NCBI RefSeq assembly: GCF_000497445.1
Contig: NZ_CM002285.1
Location: 2,839,111-2,856,465 of the forward strand
Length of the DNA: 17,355 bases
Source of the DNA: Streptomyces roseochromogenus subsp. oscitans DS 12.976
GTDB taxonomy: Bacteria > Actinomycetota > Actinomycetes > Streptomycetales > Streptomycetaceae
Reading direction: 5' to 3'
Shown here: positions 1 through 7,411 of the stretch, piece after piece
How the letters are laid out: each line of letters starts with the position of its first letter
Numbering within the stretch: the stretch's first letter is position 1
The notes under the pieces: generated by a model
Seen by the model: the letters and a program-made list of their open reading frames with translations, nothing else
What the model was told of the DNA's origin: nothing
Database searches by the model: none
Position numbers and translations under genes: made by a program

Positions 1-2
1 CG

Positions 3-818
3 CGCGCCGCCGGGCGGGACCCGCGCGCCGTGGTGGTGACGGTGCCGGACAACCCGACCGGCACCGTCGCCTCCGCCGCGACCGTGCGGGGCCTGGCCGA
101 GGCAGCCCGCGACCTCGACCTCGTCCTGGTCTCCGACGAGATCTACGGCGACCTCGTCCACGATCCCGACCGTGCCGCGGTCTCCCCGGCGAGGTATGCC
201 CCCGAGCGCACGGTCGTCACCACCGGGCTCACCAAGAACCTGGCGCTGGGCGGCTGGCGCACCGGCGTGGCACGGCTGCCCGACAGCCCCGCCGGACACG
301 AGCTGCGCACGCGGCTGGTCTCCGTCGCCAGCCAGATCTGGTCCAGCCCGCCGGCCCCGGTGCAGACGGCCGCGGCCTACGCCTTCGCCGAGCCGGCGGA
401 GATCACCGGGCGGATCGCGGCGAGCCGGCGACTGCACGCGGCGGTGGTGCGTGCGGCAGCCGCGAGCTTCACAGCGGTCGGCGCGGACCTCGCGCCGGTG
501 ACCGCCACCTGCTACCTCTACCCGGACTTCGAGCCGCTGCGCGCCCGCCTCACCGAGGCACATGGCGTAAGCGGCGGCGAGGACATCGTCCGGTTCCTCG
601 TCGAGCGCCACGGCGTCGGCGTCCTCCCGGCGAGCGCGTTCGGCGAGCCGGGCAGCGCGCTGCGGATCCGTGCCGCCACCAGCCGCCTGTACGGCGACAC
701 CGACGAGCAGCGCACCGCCGCGCTGACCGCTCCCGACCCGCTCACCCTGCCCTGGATCCGCCAGTCCCTCACCCACCTCGGCGAGGCTCTGGCGGACCTG
801 ACCGATCCCCGGCCCTGA
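3..818 (+). CDS. PLP-dependent aminotransferase, class I/II (5' end outside window)
   Basis: Fold-type I aminotransferase that would move an amino group between an amino acid and a 2-oxo acid in the cytoplasm. The frame is open from base 3 and no start with a ribosome site is visible, so the N-terminal part lies upstream of the window. Visible family landmarks are the cofactor-contacting VTVPDNPTGT segment, then SDEIYGDL (the Asp that pairs with the pyridine nitrogen, and the Tyr), then TTGLTKNLALGGWRTG, which holds the Schiff-base lysine and the downstream arginine. Near the C-terminus GSALRIRAA corresponds to the substrate-carboxylate arginine region. It ends 20 bases before the FAH-like gene and is probably the first visible gene of the same operon. 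Substrate specificity cannot be read from the sequence. Confidence 0.88.
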   Translation, partial: RAAGRDPRAVVVTVPDNPTGTVASAATVRGLAEAARDLDLVLVSDEIYGDLVHDPDRAAVSPARYAPERTVVTTGLTKNLALGGWRTGVARLPDSPAGHELRTRLVSVASQIWSSPPAPVQTAAAYAFAEPAEITGRIAASRRLHAAVVRAAAASFTAVGADLAPVTATCYLYPDFEPLRARLTEAHGVSGGEDIVRFLVERHGVGVLPASAFGEPGSALRIRAATSRLYGDTDEQRTAALTAPDPLTLPWIRQSLTHLGEALADLTDPRP

Positions 819-838
819 CCGCATCTGGAGGCTTCCGC

Positions 839-1768
839 ATGTCCCAGTCACTGCCGCCCGTCCTCACCGAGGTCGCCTACGACGGCGGTCGTTACGTCAC
901 CTTCGGCCGGCCCGAGCCGGGCGAACCGCAGACGCTGCACCGGGTCGCCGAGGGCGCCCTGGCCGCCGCGTTCACCACCACCGACGGCTCCCCGGACGCC
1001 GTCCGGGCCGCCCTTGCCGACGACGGCGAGACCGTCGCAGTCAGCGCCGGGGCCCCGGGGGTGCGCCCGCTGGTTCCGCTGCTGCCCCCGGCGTCCGGCT
1101 CCGCGCTGCTCAGCGGCTTCATGGGCACGCACAAGAAGAAGTGGGGCGGACAGAGTGCCCCGCAGGACGCCGAGTTCACACCGCCCAAGTGGTTCTTCAA
1201 GGGGTTCGGCGACTGGGCCCGGCTGCCCGGCGAGCCCCTGACCGTCCCCGCCCGCCCGGTCGCGCTCATCGAGGAGCCGGAGGTCGTGCTCGTGTACGTC
1301 AACGACGCCGACGGCACGCCGCACTACGCCGGTTACACCTTCGGCAACGACCTGTGCGACATCGGCCTGCACCGCAAGGACCCTGGCTACAACCCGTACT
1401 GCAAGCTGTGCGACACCGCGCTCGCGCCCTGGCTGTTCCTCGGCCCGCCGCCGCGCTCGGCGACCGGCCGCGTCACCATCGTGCGGGACGGCGCGACCGC
1501 CTGGGAGGGCAGCTTCGACTGCGGCGGCGACGCGCTGTACTTCCGGGTCCGGGACATGGTCGACCACCTGTTCTCCTTCCCGGCGGTGCGCCGACCCGGC
1601 CTGGTCAACTACGTGCTGCTCGGCGCGGACGAGGCCAGCTTCCACGACGGCTTCCGGATCGCCGACGGCGACCGCATCGGCATCGACGTCAAGAGCCACG
1701 GCGTCACCTTCGAGAACACGGTGCGGTACGTCTCCCCGGCCCCCGCCGCCGCGCTCCCGGCCTCATGA
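839..1768 (+). CDS. Fumarylacetoacetate-hydrolase-fold (FAH) family protein
   Basis: A 309-residue cytoplasmic protein of the FAH superfamily, whose members hydrolyse, hydrate, decarboxylate or isomerise 2-oxo or beta-diketo acids using a bound divalent metal. The C-terminal two thirds fit the fold: an acidic metal-site pair in EEPE (about residues 145-148), then GYTFGNDLCDIGLHR (165-179, with Asp171 a likely third ligand), then CDTALAPWLFLG (191-202). The NDLCD/ALAPWLF arrangement is closer to the GguC-like sugar-acid branch than to true fumarylacetoacetase; that placement is from memory of the family and is uncertain. ATG at 839 follows GGAGG at 827-831. Its stop overlaps the next start (ATGA, 1765-1768), implying translational coupling to the monooxygenases. 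The real substrate is unknown. Confidence 0.82.
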   Translation: MSQSLPPVLTEVAYDGGRYVTFGRPEPGEPQTLHRVAEGALAAAFTTTDGSPDAVRAALADDGETVAVSAGAPGVRPLVPLLPPASGSALLSGFMGTHKKKWGGQSAPQDAEFTPPKWFFKGFGDWARLPGEPLTVPARPVALIEEPEVVLVYVNDADGTPHYAGYTFGNDLCDIGLHRKDPGYNPYCKLCDTALAPWLFLGPPPRSATGRVTIVRDGATAWEGSFDCGGDALYFRVRDMVDHLFSFPAVRRPGLVNYVLLGADEASFHDGFRIADGDRIGIDVKSHGVTFENTVRYVSPAPAAALPAS

Positions 1769-3153
1769 GCGGCCCGCCCGCCGCCGGACGCAAACAGGTA
1801 CACCTGGCGGCCCAGCTGCCCGGCATCCACAACGTGACCGTCTGGTCGGACCCGCGCGCCAGGAGCCAGATCGCCTTCGACTCCTTCCTGCACCTCGCGC
1901 AGACCGCCGAACGCGGCCGGTTCGACTTCTTCTTCCTGGCCGAGGGCCTCAGACTGCGCGAGCACAAGGGGCAGCTGTACGACCTGGACGTGGTCGGCCG
2001 GCCGGACAACCTCACCCAGCTGAGCGCCCTGGCCGCGGTCACCACCCGGCTCGGACTCGCCGCGACCGTCAACGCCACCTTCAACGAGCCCTACGAGGTG
2101 GCGCGCCGGCTGGCCACCCTCGACCACCTCAGCGCCGGGCGCACCGCCTGGAACGTGGTCACCAGCTCCGACGCCTTCACCGGCGAGAACTTCCGGCGCG
2201 GTGGTTTCCTCGCCGAGGCCGACCGCTACGCACGCGCGGCCGAGTTCCTGGCGACCGCGCGCGAGCTGTGGGACAGCTGGGCCGACGGCGATGTGCGCGC
2301 CGACGCCGTGGCCGGGGCGTACCTCCGGCCCGGCGCCGGCCGTTTCGCGCACCGCGGGCGGCACTTCGACATCTCCGGCCGCTTCACCACCCCTCGCCCT
2401 CCACAGGGGCACCCGGTGATCATCCAGGCGGGCGACTCCGACACGGGCCGCGAGTTCGCCGCCGCCGAGGCCGACGTCGTCTTCAGCAAGTACAACCGGC
2501 TCGACCAGGCCCGCAGCTTCTACCGTGACGTCAAGGGACGCCTGGCGCGGCACGGTCGCACCCCGGACCGGCTGAAGATCCTGCCCACGGCCACCGTGGT
2601 GGTGGCGGACAGCGACGCGGAGGCTGCCGCCTACGCCGACGAGATCACCCGCGCCCAGGTGAGCCCGCAGACCGCGATCGCCCACCTGGAGGCCGTCTGG
2701 GGCCGTGACCTGTCCGGCTACGACCCCGACGGCCCGCTGCCGGACATCGACCCCGACCCCGACTCGCTGACGCTGAAGGGCCATTCACTGTTCCGCCGGG
2801 GCCGCGCCGAGACCGCGCGGCGCTGGCGGGCCCTCGCCGAGCGGCGCGGCCTGAGTATCCGCGAACTGGTCATCGAGATCAGCGGCGGCCAGACCTTCGT
2901 CGGCGCCCCGCGCACCGTCGCCGACGCGATCGACCACTTCGTGCAGACCGGCGGCGCCGACGGCTTCGTCCTCGTCCCGCACCTGACCCCTACCGGCCTG
3001 GACGACTTCGTGGCCCGGGTCGTTCCACTGCTCCAGGAAGAGGGCGTGTTCCGGCCGGACTACACGAGCAGGACGCTCCGTGACCACCTGGGCCTGCCGC
3101 ACGACAGGGGAGAAGACACGGCAGACCCGGCTGCCGAGGAGGAGGCCTCGTGA
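1765..3153 (+). CDS. NtaA/SnaA/DszA-family FMN-dependent monooxygenase
   Basis: A 462-residue class C flavin-dependent monooxygenase of the bacterial luciferase superfamily. Such enzymes use reduced FMN supplied by a separate reductase, plus O2. Family hallmarks are RGRFDFFFLAEGL near residue 50, then ARRLATLDHLSAGRTAWNVVTS, then PQGHPVIIQAGDSDTGREFAA, and a C-terminal block ending in FVLVPHLTPTGLDDFV. I chose ATG 1765 because it overlaps the upstream stop and begins where family similarity begins; the frame is open further upstream but that part is only a shadow of the FAH gene. Relatives oxidise nitrilotriacetate, dibenzothiophene sulfone or pristinamycin IIB, so the substrate cannot be fixed. 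No flavin reductase lies in the window, so the partner must come from elsewhere. Confidence 0.88.
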   Translation: MSGPPAAGRKQVHLAAQLPGIHNVTVWSDPRARSQIAFDSFLHLAQTAERGRFDFFFLAEGLRLREHKGQLYDLDVVGRPDNLTQLSALAAVTTRLGLAATVNATFNEPYEVARRLATLDHLSAGRTAWNVVTSSDAFTGENFRRGGFLAEADRYARAAEFLATARELWDSWADGDVRADAVAGAYLRPGAGRFAHRGRHFDISGRFTTPRPPQGHPVIIQAGDSDTGREFAAAEADVVFSKYNRLDQARSFYRDVKGRLARHGRTPDRLKILPTATVVVADSDAEAAAYADEITRAQVSPQTAIAHLEAVWGRDLSGYDPDGPLPDIDPDPDSLTLKGHSLFRRGRAETARRWRALAERRGLSIRELVIEISGGQTFVGAPRTVADAIDHFVQTGGADGFVLVPHLTPTGLDDFVARVVPLLQEEGVFRPDYTSRTLRDHLGLPHDRGEDTADPAAEEEAS

Positions 3154-4373
3154 CCGCATCCCCGCTGCACCTCGCCGTCGCCCTGGACGGCGCCGGCTGG
3201 CACCCGGCGGCCTGGCGGGCCGAGGACGCCCGGCCCGGCGCGCTGTTCACCGCCCAGTACTGGGCAGACCTGGTCACGGAAGCCGAGCACGGCATGCTCG
3301 ACTTCGTCACCTTCGAGGATGCGCTCGGCATACAGTCCGCCGCCTTCCACCGGCCCGACGACCGCACCGACCAGGTGCGCGGCAGTCTGGACGCGGTCCT
3401 GCTCGCGGCTCGCATGGCACCGCTCACCACGCACATCGGCCTGGTCCCGACCGCGAACGTCACCCATACGGAGCCGTTCCACGTAGCCACCGGCATCGCC
3501 ACCCTCGACCATGCGAGCAAAGGCCGGGCCGGCTGGCGCCCGCAGATCGCCGCGCGCGCCGCCGACGCCACCCACTTCGGCCGCCGTACGACGCCGCAGC
3601 TCACCGACGACGACGTGCGCGACCCGGAGCGCATCGGCCGGCGGCTGCGCCCGCTGTTCGACGAGGCCACCGACGTGGTGGAGGTCGCCCGGCGGCTGTG
3701 GGACAGCTGGGAGGACGACGCGGAGATCCGGGACGCGGCCACCGGCCGCTTCATCGACCGCGGCAAGGTCCACCACATCGACTTCGCGGGCGCCCACTTC
3801 GGTGTCCGGGGCCCTTCGATCATCCCACGCCCGCCGCAGGGACAACCGCTTGTGACGAGCCTGGCGCACGCCATGGTCCCGTACGAGTTCGCGACGCGCT
3901 CGTGCGACGTCGTGTACGTCACGCCGCACGACCGGGCGGGGGCCGCGGCGATCGTTGCCCAGGTGGACGAAGCCGCCGGCCGCTCCGGCCGCGACATGCG
4001 GGCCTGGCCACTGCTCCGGTTCGCGGAACTCCTCGTCTTCCTGGACGCCGAGCCGCGCGCCGCCACGCACCGCAAGACCCACCTCGATTCCCTCGACGGC
4101 GCCGAACTCACCTCCGATGCCGAGGTGTTCACCGGCACTCCCGGCGAACTCGCCGACCTGCTGCTGGACTGGCGCGAGGCGGGGCTCGACGGCTTCCGGA
4201 TTCGCCCCGGCACGCTGCCGCACGACCTCGTTCAGATCACTCGCGGGCTGGTACCCGAGCTGCAGCGGCGCGGAGCGTTCCGCACCGCGTACGACGCGAC
4301 GACGCTGCGCGGCCACCTGTGCCTGGCGCGCCCCAACAGCCGCTATTCGCAGGAGAGGCAGACCAGAAAGTGA
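3150..4373 (+). CDS. Luciferase-like flavin-dependent monooxygenase (second copy, divergent)
   Basis: A 407-residue member of the same luciferase-like superfamily as the gene before it, but clearly a different subfamily. It opens with LHLAVALDGAGWHPAAWR, keeps a version of the flavin-site block (GIATLDHASKGRAGWRPQ) and a degenerate PRPPQGQPLVTS block, and is about 55 residues shorter. GTG at 3150 is the start: it overlaps the preceding TGA (GTGA, 3150-3153) and has GAGGAGG a few bases upstream. Two adjacent, coupled enzymes of this kind suggest consecutive oxidations or a heteromeric oxygenase, which is inference. The weakened nucleotide-binding block raises the possibility of a non-catalytic partner, as with LuxB beside LuxA, but this cannot be settled from sequence alone. 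Confidence 0.85.
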   Translation: MTASPLHLAVALDGAGWHPAAWRAEDARPGALFTAQYWADLVTEAEHGMLDFVTFEDALGIQSAAFHRPDDRTDQVRGSLDAVLLAARMAPLTTHIGLVPTANVTHTEPFHVATGIATLDHASKGRAGWRPQIAARAADATHFGRRTTPQLTDDDVRDPERIGRRLRPLFDEATDVVEVARRLWDSWEDDAEIRDAATGRFIDRGKVHHIDFAGAHFGVRGPSIIPRPPQGQPLVTSLAHAMVPYEFATRSCDVVYVTPHDRAGAAAIVAQVDEAAGRSGRDMRAWPLLRFAELLVFLDAEPRAATHRKTHLDSLDGAELTSDAEVFTGTPGELADLLLDWREAGLDGFRIRPGTLPHDLVQITRGLVPELQRRGAFRTAYDATTLRGHLCLARPNSRYSQERQTRK

Positions 4374-5521
4374 CGGTTCTCACGCAGGCCCGCCCGGCAG
4401 CGAGACAACTCACCTTCATCGCTGCCACCCGCCTGCTGCCGTCCTTCTGTATCCTCGCGTCGCATCTGTCCTTCGAGCAGGTCTTCAAGGACCGGACGGT
4501 GCAGGAGACGTACTACCGCATCTTCAACCCGGCGGGCTTCAACGCGGTGTCGTTCTTCATCGTCCTCAGCGGCTTCATCCTGACGTGGATATCCGCAGAG
4601 CGCCCGCCGGACCGCGGCTTCCGGGCCCGCCGACTGCTGCGCATCCTGCCGGTGCACTTCCTGACCTGGGCCGTGATCGTGTGCGCCTTCGCCGCCACCT
4701 TCTCGGCCACCGGCCTGTTCGCCACGCTCACCCTCCTGCAAGGCTGGTTCCCGGACCACGGCATCTACTGGGCGGCCAACGCCCCGGCGTGGACCCTGTC
4801 GACCGAACTCGTCCTGTACGCGGTGTTCCCGACCGCGTACAGGTTCCTGGTCCGCCGCGGTGACCAGTTCCTGTTCGGCCTGCTGACCGGTCTGATCGCG
4901 GTCGTGGTGCTGTTGCCGCTGGCTCTGCAACTCCTTCCGGACGGCACGACGTTCGCCAACGCAGCGTTCACGGAGCGCGGCCACCTCGTCCGTGTCTCCG
5001 AGTGGAAATACTGGCTCGTCTACGTCTTTCCGCTCACTCGCGTCCTGGAGGCGCTGTGCGGCATGGTGGTCTGCCTGCTGGTGTCGCGCGGCAGGTGGAC
5101 GCGCAAAGTCCGGGTGCCCACCGCACTGCTCGTGTCGGCGGTGGTGGTCGAGGAGCTGTGGGCGCCGGTCCTGTTCGACCTGACGGCGTTGACGATCGTC
5201 CCGATCGCCCTGCTCATCGGCGCCTTGGCAGCCAAGGAGATCGGCCGTTGGAATGCCCCAGGTGCTACGGAGAACCGCGCCGTCGCCCGCGTCTCGGCCT
5301 ACGGCAAGTACACCTTCGGTATTTACATGTACCAGTGGGCCTTCATCATGGTCTGCCAGCGGTATGTGCACCCCTGGGGCAACTCGGTCGCCGGGGGCGT
5401 GCTCTTGGTGATCGCCTTCTACGCGCTGTGCGTCGCCGTCTCCATGGTCTCCTACCGCTTCGTCGAGACCCCGGTCAACCGTTTCATGAAGCCTGCCATC
5501 GCTGCGTACACGAAGCGGTGA
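4370..5521 (+). CDS. Acyltransferase family 3 (OafA/YrhL-type) membrane protein
   Basis: A 383-residue polytopic membrane protein with about ten hydrophobic segments. AT3 proteins move acyl groups across or at the membrane onto sugars, antibiotics or lipids. The family pattern is visible in order: SFFIVLSGFILTW, then FRARRLLRILPVHFLTW (the basic residues and histidine typical of the active site), then APAWTLSTELVLYAVFP, and near the C-terminus YGKYTFGIYMYQW and YRFVETPVNRF. GTG at 4370 overlaps the stop of the upstream monooxygenase (GTGA, 4370-4373) and is preceded by AGGAGAGG at 4351-4358. Coupling suggests that it acylates the product of the preceding oxidases or that product's glycoside, but it could also modify cell-envelope glycans. 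It is the last gene of the operon. Confidence 0.87.
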   Translation: MTVLTQARPAARQLTFIAATRLLPSFCILASHLSFEQVFKDRTVQETYYRIFNPAGFNAVSFFIVLSGFILTWISAERPPDRGFRARRLLRILPVHFLTWAVIVCAFAATFSATGLFATLTLLQGWFPDHGIYWAANAPAWTLSTELVLYAVFPTAYRFLVRRGDQFLFGLLTGLIAVVVLLPLALQLLPDGTTFANAAFTERGHLVRVSEWKYWLVYVFPLTRVLEALCGMVVCLLVSRGRWTRKVRVPTALLVSAVVVEELWAPVLFDLTALTIVPIALLIGALAAKEIGRWNAPGATENRAVARVSAYGKYTFGIYMYQWAFIMVCQRYVHPWGNSVAGGVLLVIAFYALCVAVSMVSYRFVETPVNRFMKPAIAAYTKR

Positions 5522-5602
5522 CCCCTTGCGCGGCTTGTCGGGGCGGACTTGCGGTGAACATCATCGAATGCTGAAGTGAACCGCGTGACGGGTGGGGTGG
5601 CG

Positions 5603-7397
5603 ATGGGTGGAGCGGCACGGGTGCGCGTGCCGGTGGGTGAGGATGCGGAGCGATGGGTCACACGGGTGGGGTGCCGCCGTGTGCTGTTCATCGTGCACAA
5701 CGTGACGTCCGCTACGCGGCTGCTGGACGTGCTTCCGCTGTTCGACGGCGACCTGCGCGTCCAGATGGCCGCCACCTGCACCGGCTCGTCCCCGTTCCTC
5801 GCCGGGGTGCCCGAGCTGCTGGCACGGGCGGGGCTGCCGGTCCTGCCCTGGGAACAGGCCAAGGAGACGCCGTTCGACCTGGTGGTGTCCGCCAGTTACG
5901 GCGGTGAACTCGCTTCCGTGCAAGGTAAGTTGGCGGTGCTGTCACACGGGGTCGGATACAATAAAAGGCTGGCTACACCGGACACCGGACACCGGACACC
6001 GGACACCGGACACCGGACACCCGTCGCCCTCGTCCCCGCCCGTCTTCGGGCTGTCGCCCGACTGGCTCCTGGAAGACGGGCGTCCCCTCGCCAGCGCCAC
6101 CGTCCTGTCCCACCCAGAACAGCTGGAGCGGCTGCGCTCGGCCTGTCCGGAGGCGGCGCCCACCGCGGTGCTCGCCGGGGACCCGTGCTATGACCGCATG
6201 CTTGCCGCGCTCCCCCAACGTGCCGCCTTCCGCCGTGCGTTGGGCGTGGGCCCGGGCCAGCGGCTGATCGTCGTCAGCTCGACCTGGGCGCCCCGTTCCC
6301 TCTTCGGCGGAGCCGCGGAGCCGGAGGCGGATGATCTGCTGCCCTGGCTGCTGTCCCGCCTCTCGGCCGAGCTGCCGGCCGACGAGTACCGGACCGTCGC
6401 GGTCCTGCATCCGAACATCTGGTACGGCCATGGGCCCGGGCAGGTCCGTGCCTGGCTGGACAACGCGCGGCGGGCCGGCCTCGACGCGATACCGCCGCTC
6501 GACGGGTGGCAACAGGCCCTGATCGCCGCCGACTGTGTCCTGGGGGATCATTCGAGCGTCACCTACTACGCGGCGTCCATAGGCATCCCCGTCGTCCTCG
6601 GGTCGTTCCCCCAGCAGGACCTCGACCCGCTGTCACCGGTCGCCGCCCTCGGCCGTACCGCTCCCCGACTCGTTCGCCGAGGCAGCCTGCGGGCACAGAT
6701 CGACCAGGTCATCGCGGCGCACGACCCCGGCCGGTACAAGGAGCTCGCGGAGCAGACCAGTTCGGCACCGGGCGAGTCGGCCGCTCTGCTGCGCCGCCTG
6801 TTCTACGGCCTCATGGAGCTGCCCGAGCCGGACCGGCACTCCGCGCTGCTCGACCCGCTGCCGCTGCCGCCGTACCTGCCCGCCCGCCGTACCGCCCCGG
6901 TCCGCGTCCTCGTCGGCGGTATCGGCTCGCATCCGCCGGAGGTCTCCGTCGTCCGGTACGCCGTCGCGGGCGCCGGGCCCGGACCGGCGGTGTGTGCCGA
7001 CTCCGCGCACACAGTCGTGGACGAGGAGACGCGGGAGACCGGGCGGCTGGGCATCGCCGACGTCGTCGTACGGTACGCGGCCGGGGACGATCCACGGCTC
7101 GGGCCGCCCGCCGCCTGGACGGCGGAGGCGCTGGACCGCTACCCGTACTGCGGGCTGGCCGCCTATGTCGACGGGCCGGACCGCTGTGTCGTACGCACCC
7201 GGGACGGTGACCTCGTGCGGCTGTCCGCCGCAGCGGCCCTCGACGGCCGGGCCGACCTGTGCGATCCCGCCGCCTACGCCTCCGCGCTGCACGCCTGGCT
7301 CGCGAGCGGCCGGAGCCTGGAGCGGGCCCTCCCCGGGATCACCGTACGCACCGGTGCCACCGCCCATCGGGTCGCCGTGGAGCCGCTCGCCCCGTGA
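5603..7397 (+). pseudogene. CDP-glycerol glycerophosphotransferase-like (GT-B) gene, out of frame at a 7-bp repeat array; candidate phase-variable gene
   Basis: Two overlapping frames together encode one protein. The N-terminal half (from ATG 5603 behind GGTGGGG; GTG 5576 and 5585 are alternatives) contains RVLFIVHNVTSATRLL and VLSHGVGYNK. The C-terminal half continues one frame over with PVFGLSPDWLLEDGRP, HPNIWYGHGPG and CVLGDHSSVTYYAA. The last resembles the D-H/Y-S-S donor-site motif of TagF-like CDP-glycerol glycerophosphotransferases, which build teichoic-acid-type polymers. As sequenced, the first frame runs through the ACACCGG array (5975-6021) and stops at 6193, giving a 196-residue truncated product. 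Removing one 7-bp unit gives 595 residues and adding two gives 602. Sequence on both sides of the array looks intact, which argues against ordinary decay. The exact enzymatic role is inferred from weak motif similarity. Confidence 0.75.
5975..6021 (+). repeat. Tandem heptanucleotide array (ACACCGG) x 6.7 inside a coding region
   Basis: Six full copies of ACACCGG followed by ACACC, with no mismatch over 47 bases. Since 7 is not a multiple of 3, each gain or loss of a unit shifts the frame. Three units (21 bases) encode the heptapeptide TPDTGHR, seen twice here. With six full copies the downstream half of the gene is out of frame; five, eight or eleven copies put it in frame. Long perfect units of this size are the classic substrate for slipped-strand mispairing. 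Confidence 0.97.
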
Positions 7398-7411
7398 GCC
7401 GGGTCCTCACG
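7393..7411. terminator. Short inverted repeat between convergent genes
   Basis: CGTGAG, a 7-base loop, then CTCACG. It lies exactly where the phase-variable gene (stop 7397) and the STAND gene (stop 7407) meet tail to tail and spans both stop codons. It could serve as a weak bidirectional terminator. The stem is only 6 bp and has no T-run, so confidence is low. Confidence 0.3.

Noticed and set aside
1141..1764. Longer N-terminus for the first monooxygenase (open frame from 1141)
   Set aside because: The extension is an Arg/Pro-rich shadow of the FAH gene. The ATG at 1765 overlaps the FAH stop and begins the family match.
3080..4369. Longer N-terminus for the acyltransferase
   Set aside because: The upstream open frame is Arg/Pro/Ala-rich shadow sequence across the second monooxygenase. 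Membrane-protein sequence begins after GTG 4370.
5954..6021. Programmed ribosomal frameshift instead of phase variation
   Set aside because: A +1 shift would be needed. There is no recognisable +1 signal, only four consecutive A residues, and no stimulatory structure was seen. The 7-bp repeat explains the frame change directly.
5975..6021. CRISPR-like or iteron-like repeat
   Set aside because: The units are contiguous 7-mers without spacers and lie inside a coding region; nothing suggests a replication origin or a CRISPR array.
5904..7397. Independent gene starting at GTG 5904 in the second frame
   Set aside because: Its first 40 or so residues are the frame-shifted shadow of the upstream half plus the repeat array, with no ribosome site. 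Protein-like sequence starts only after the array, so it is the second half of one gene.
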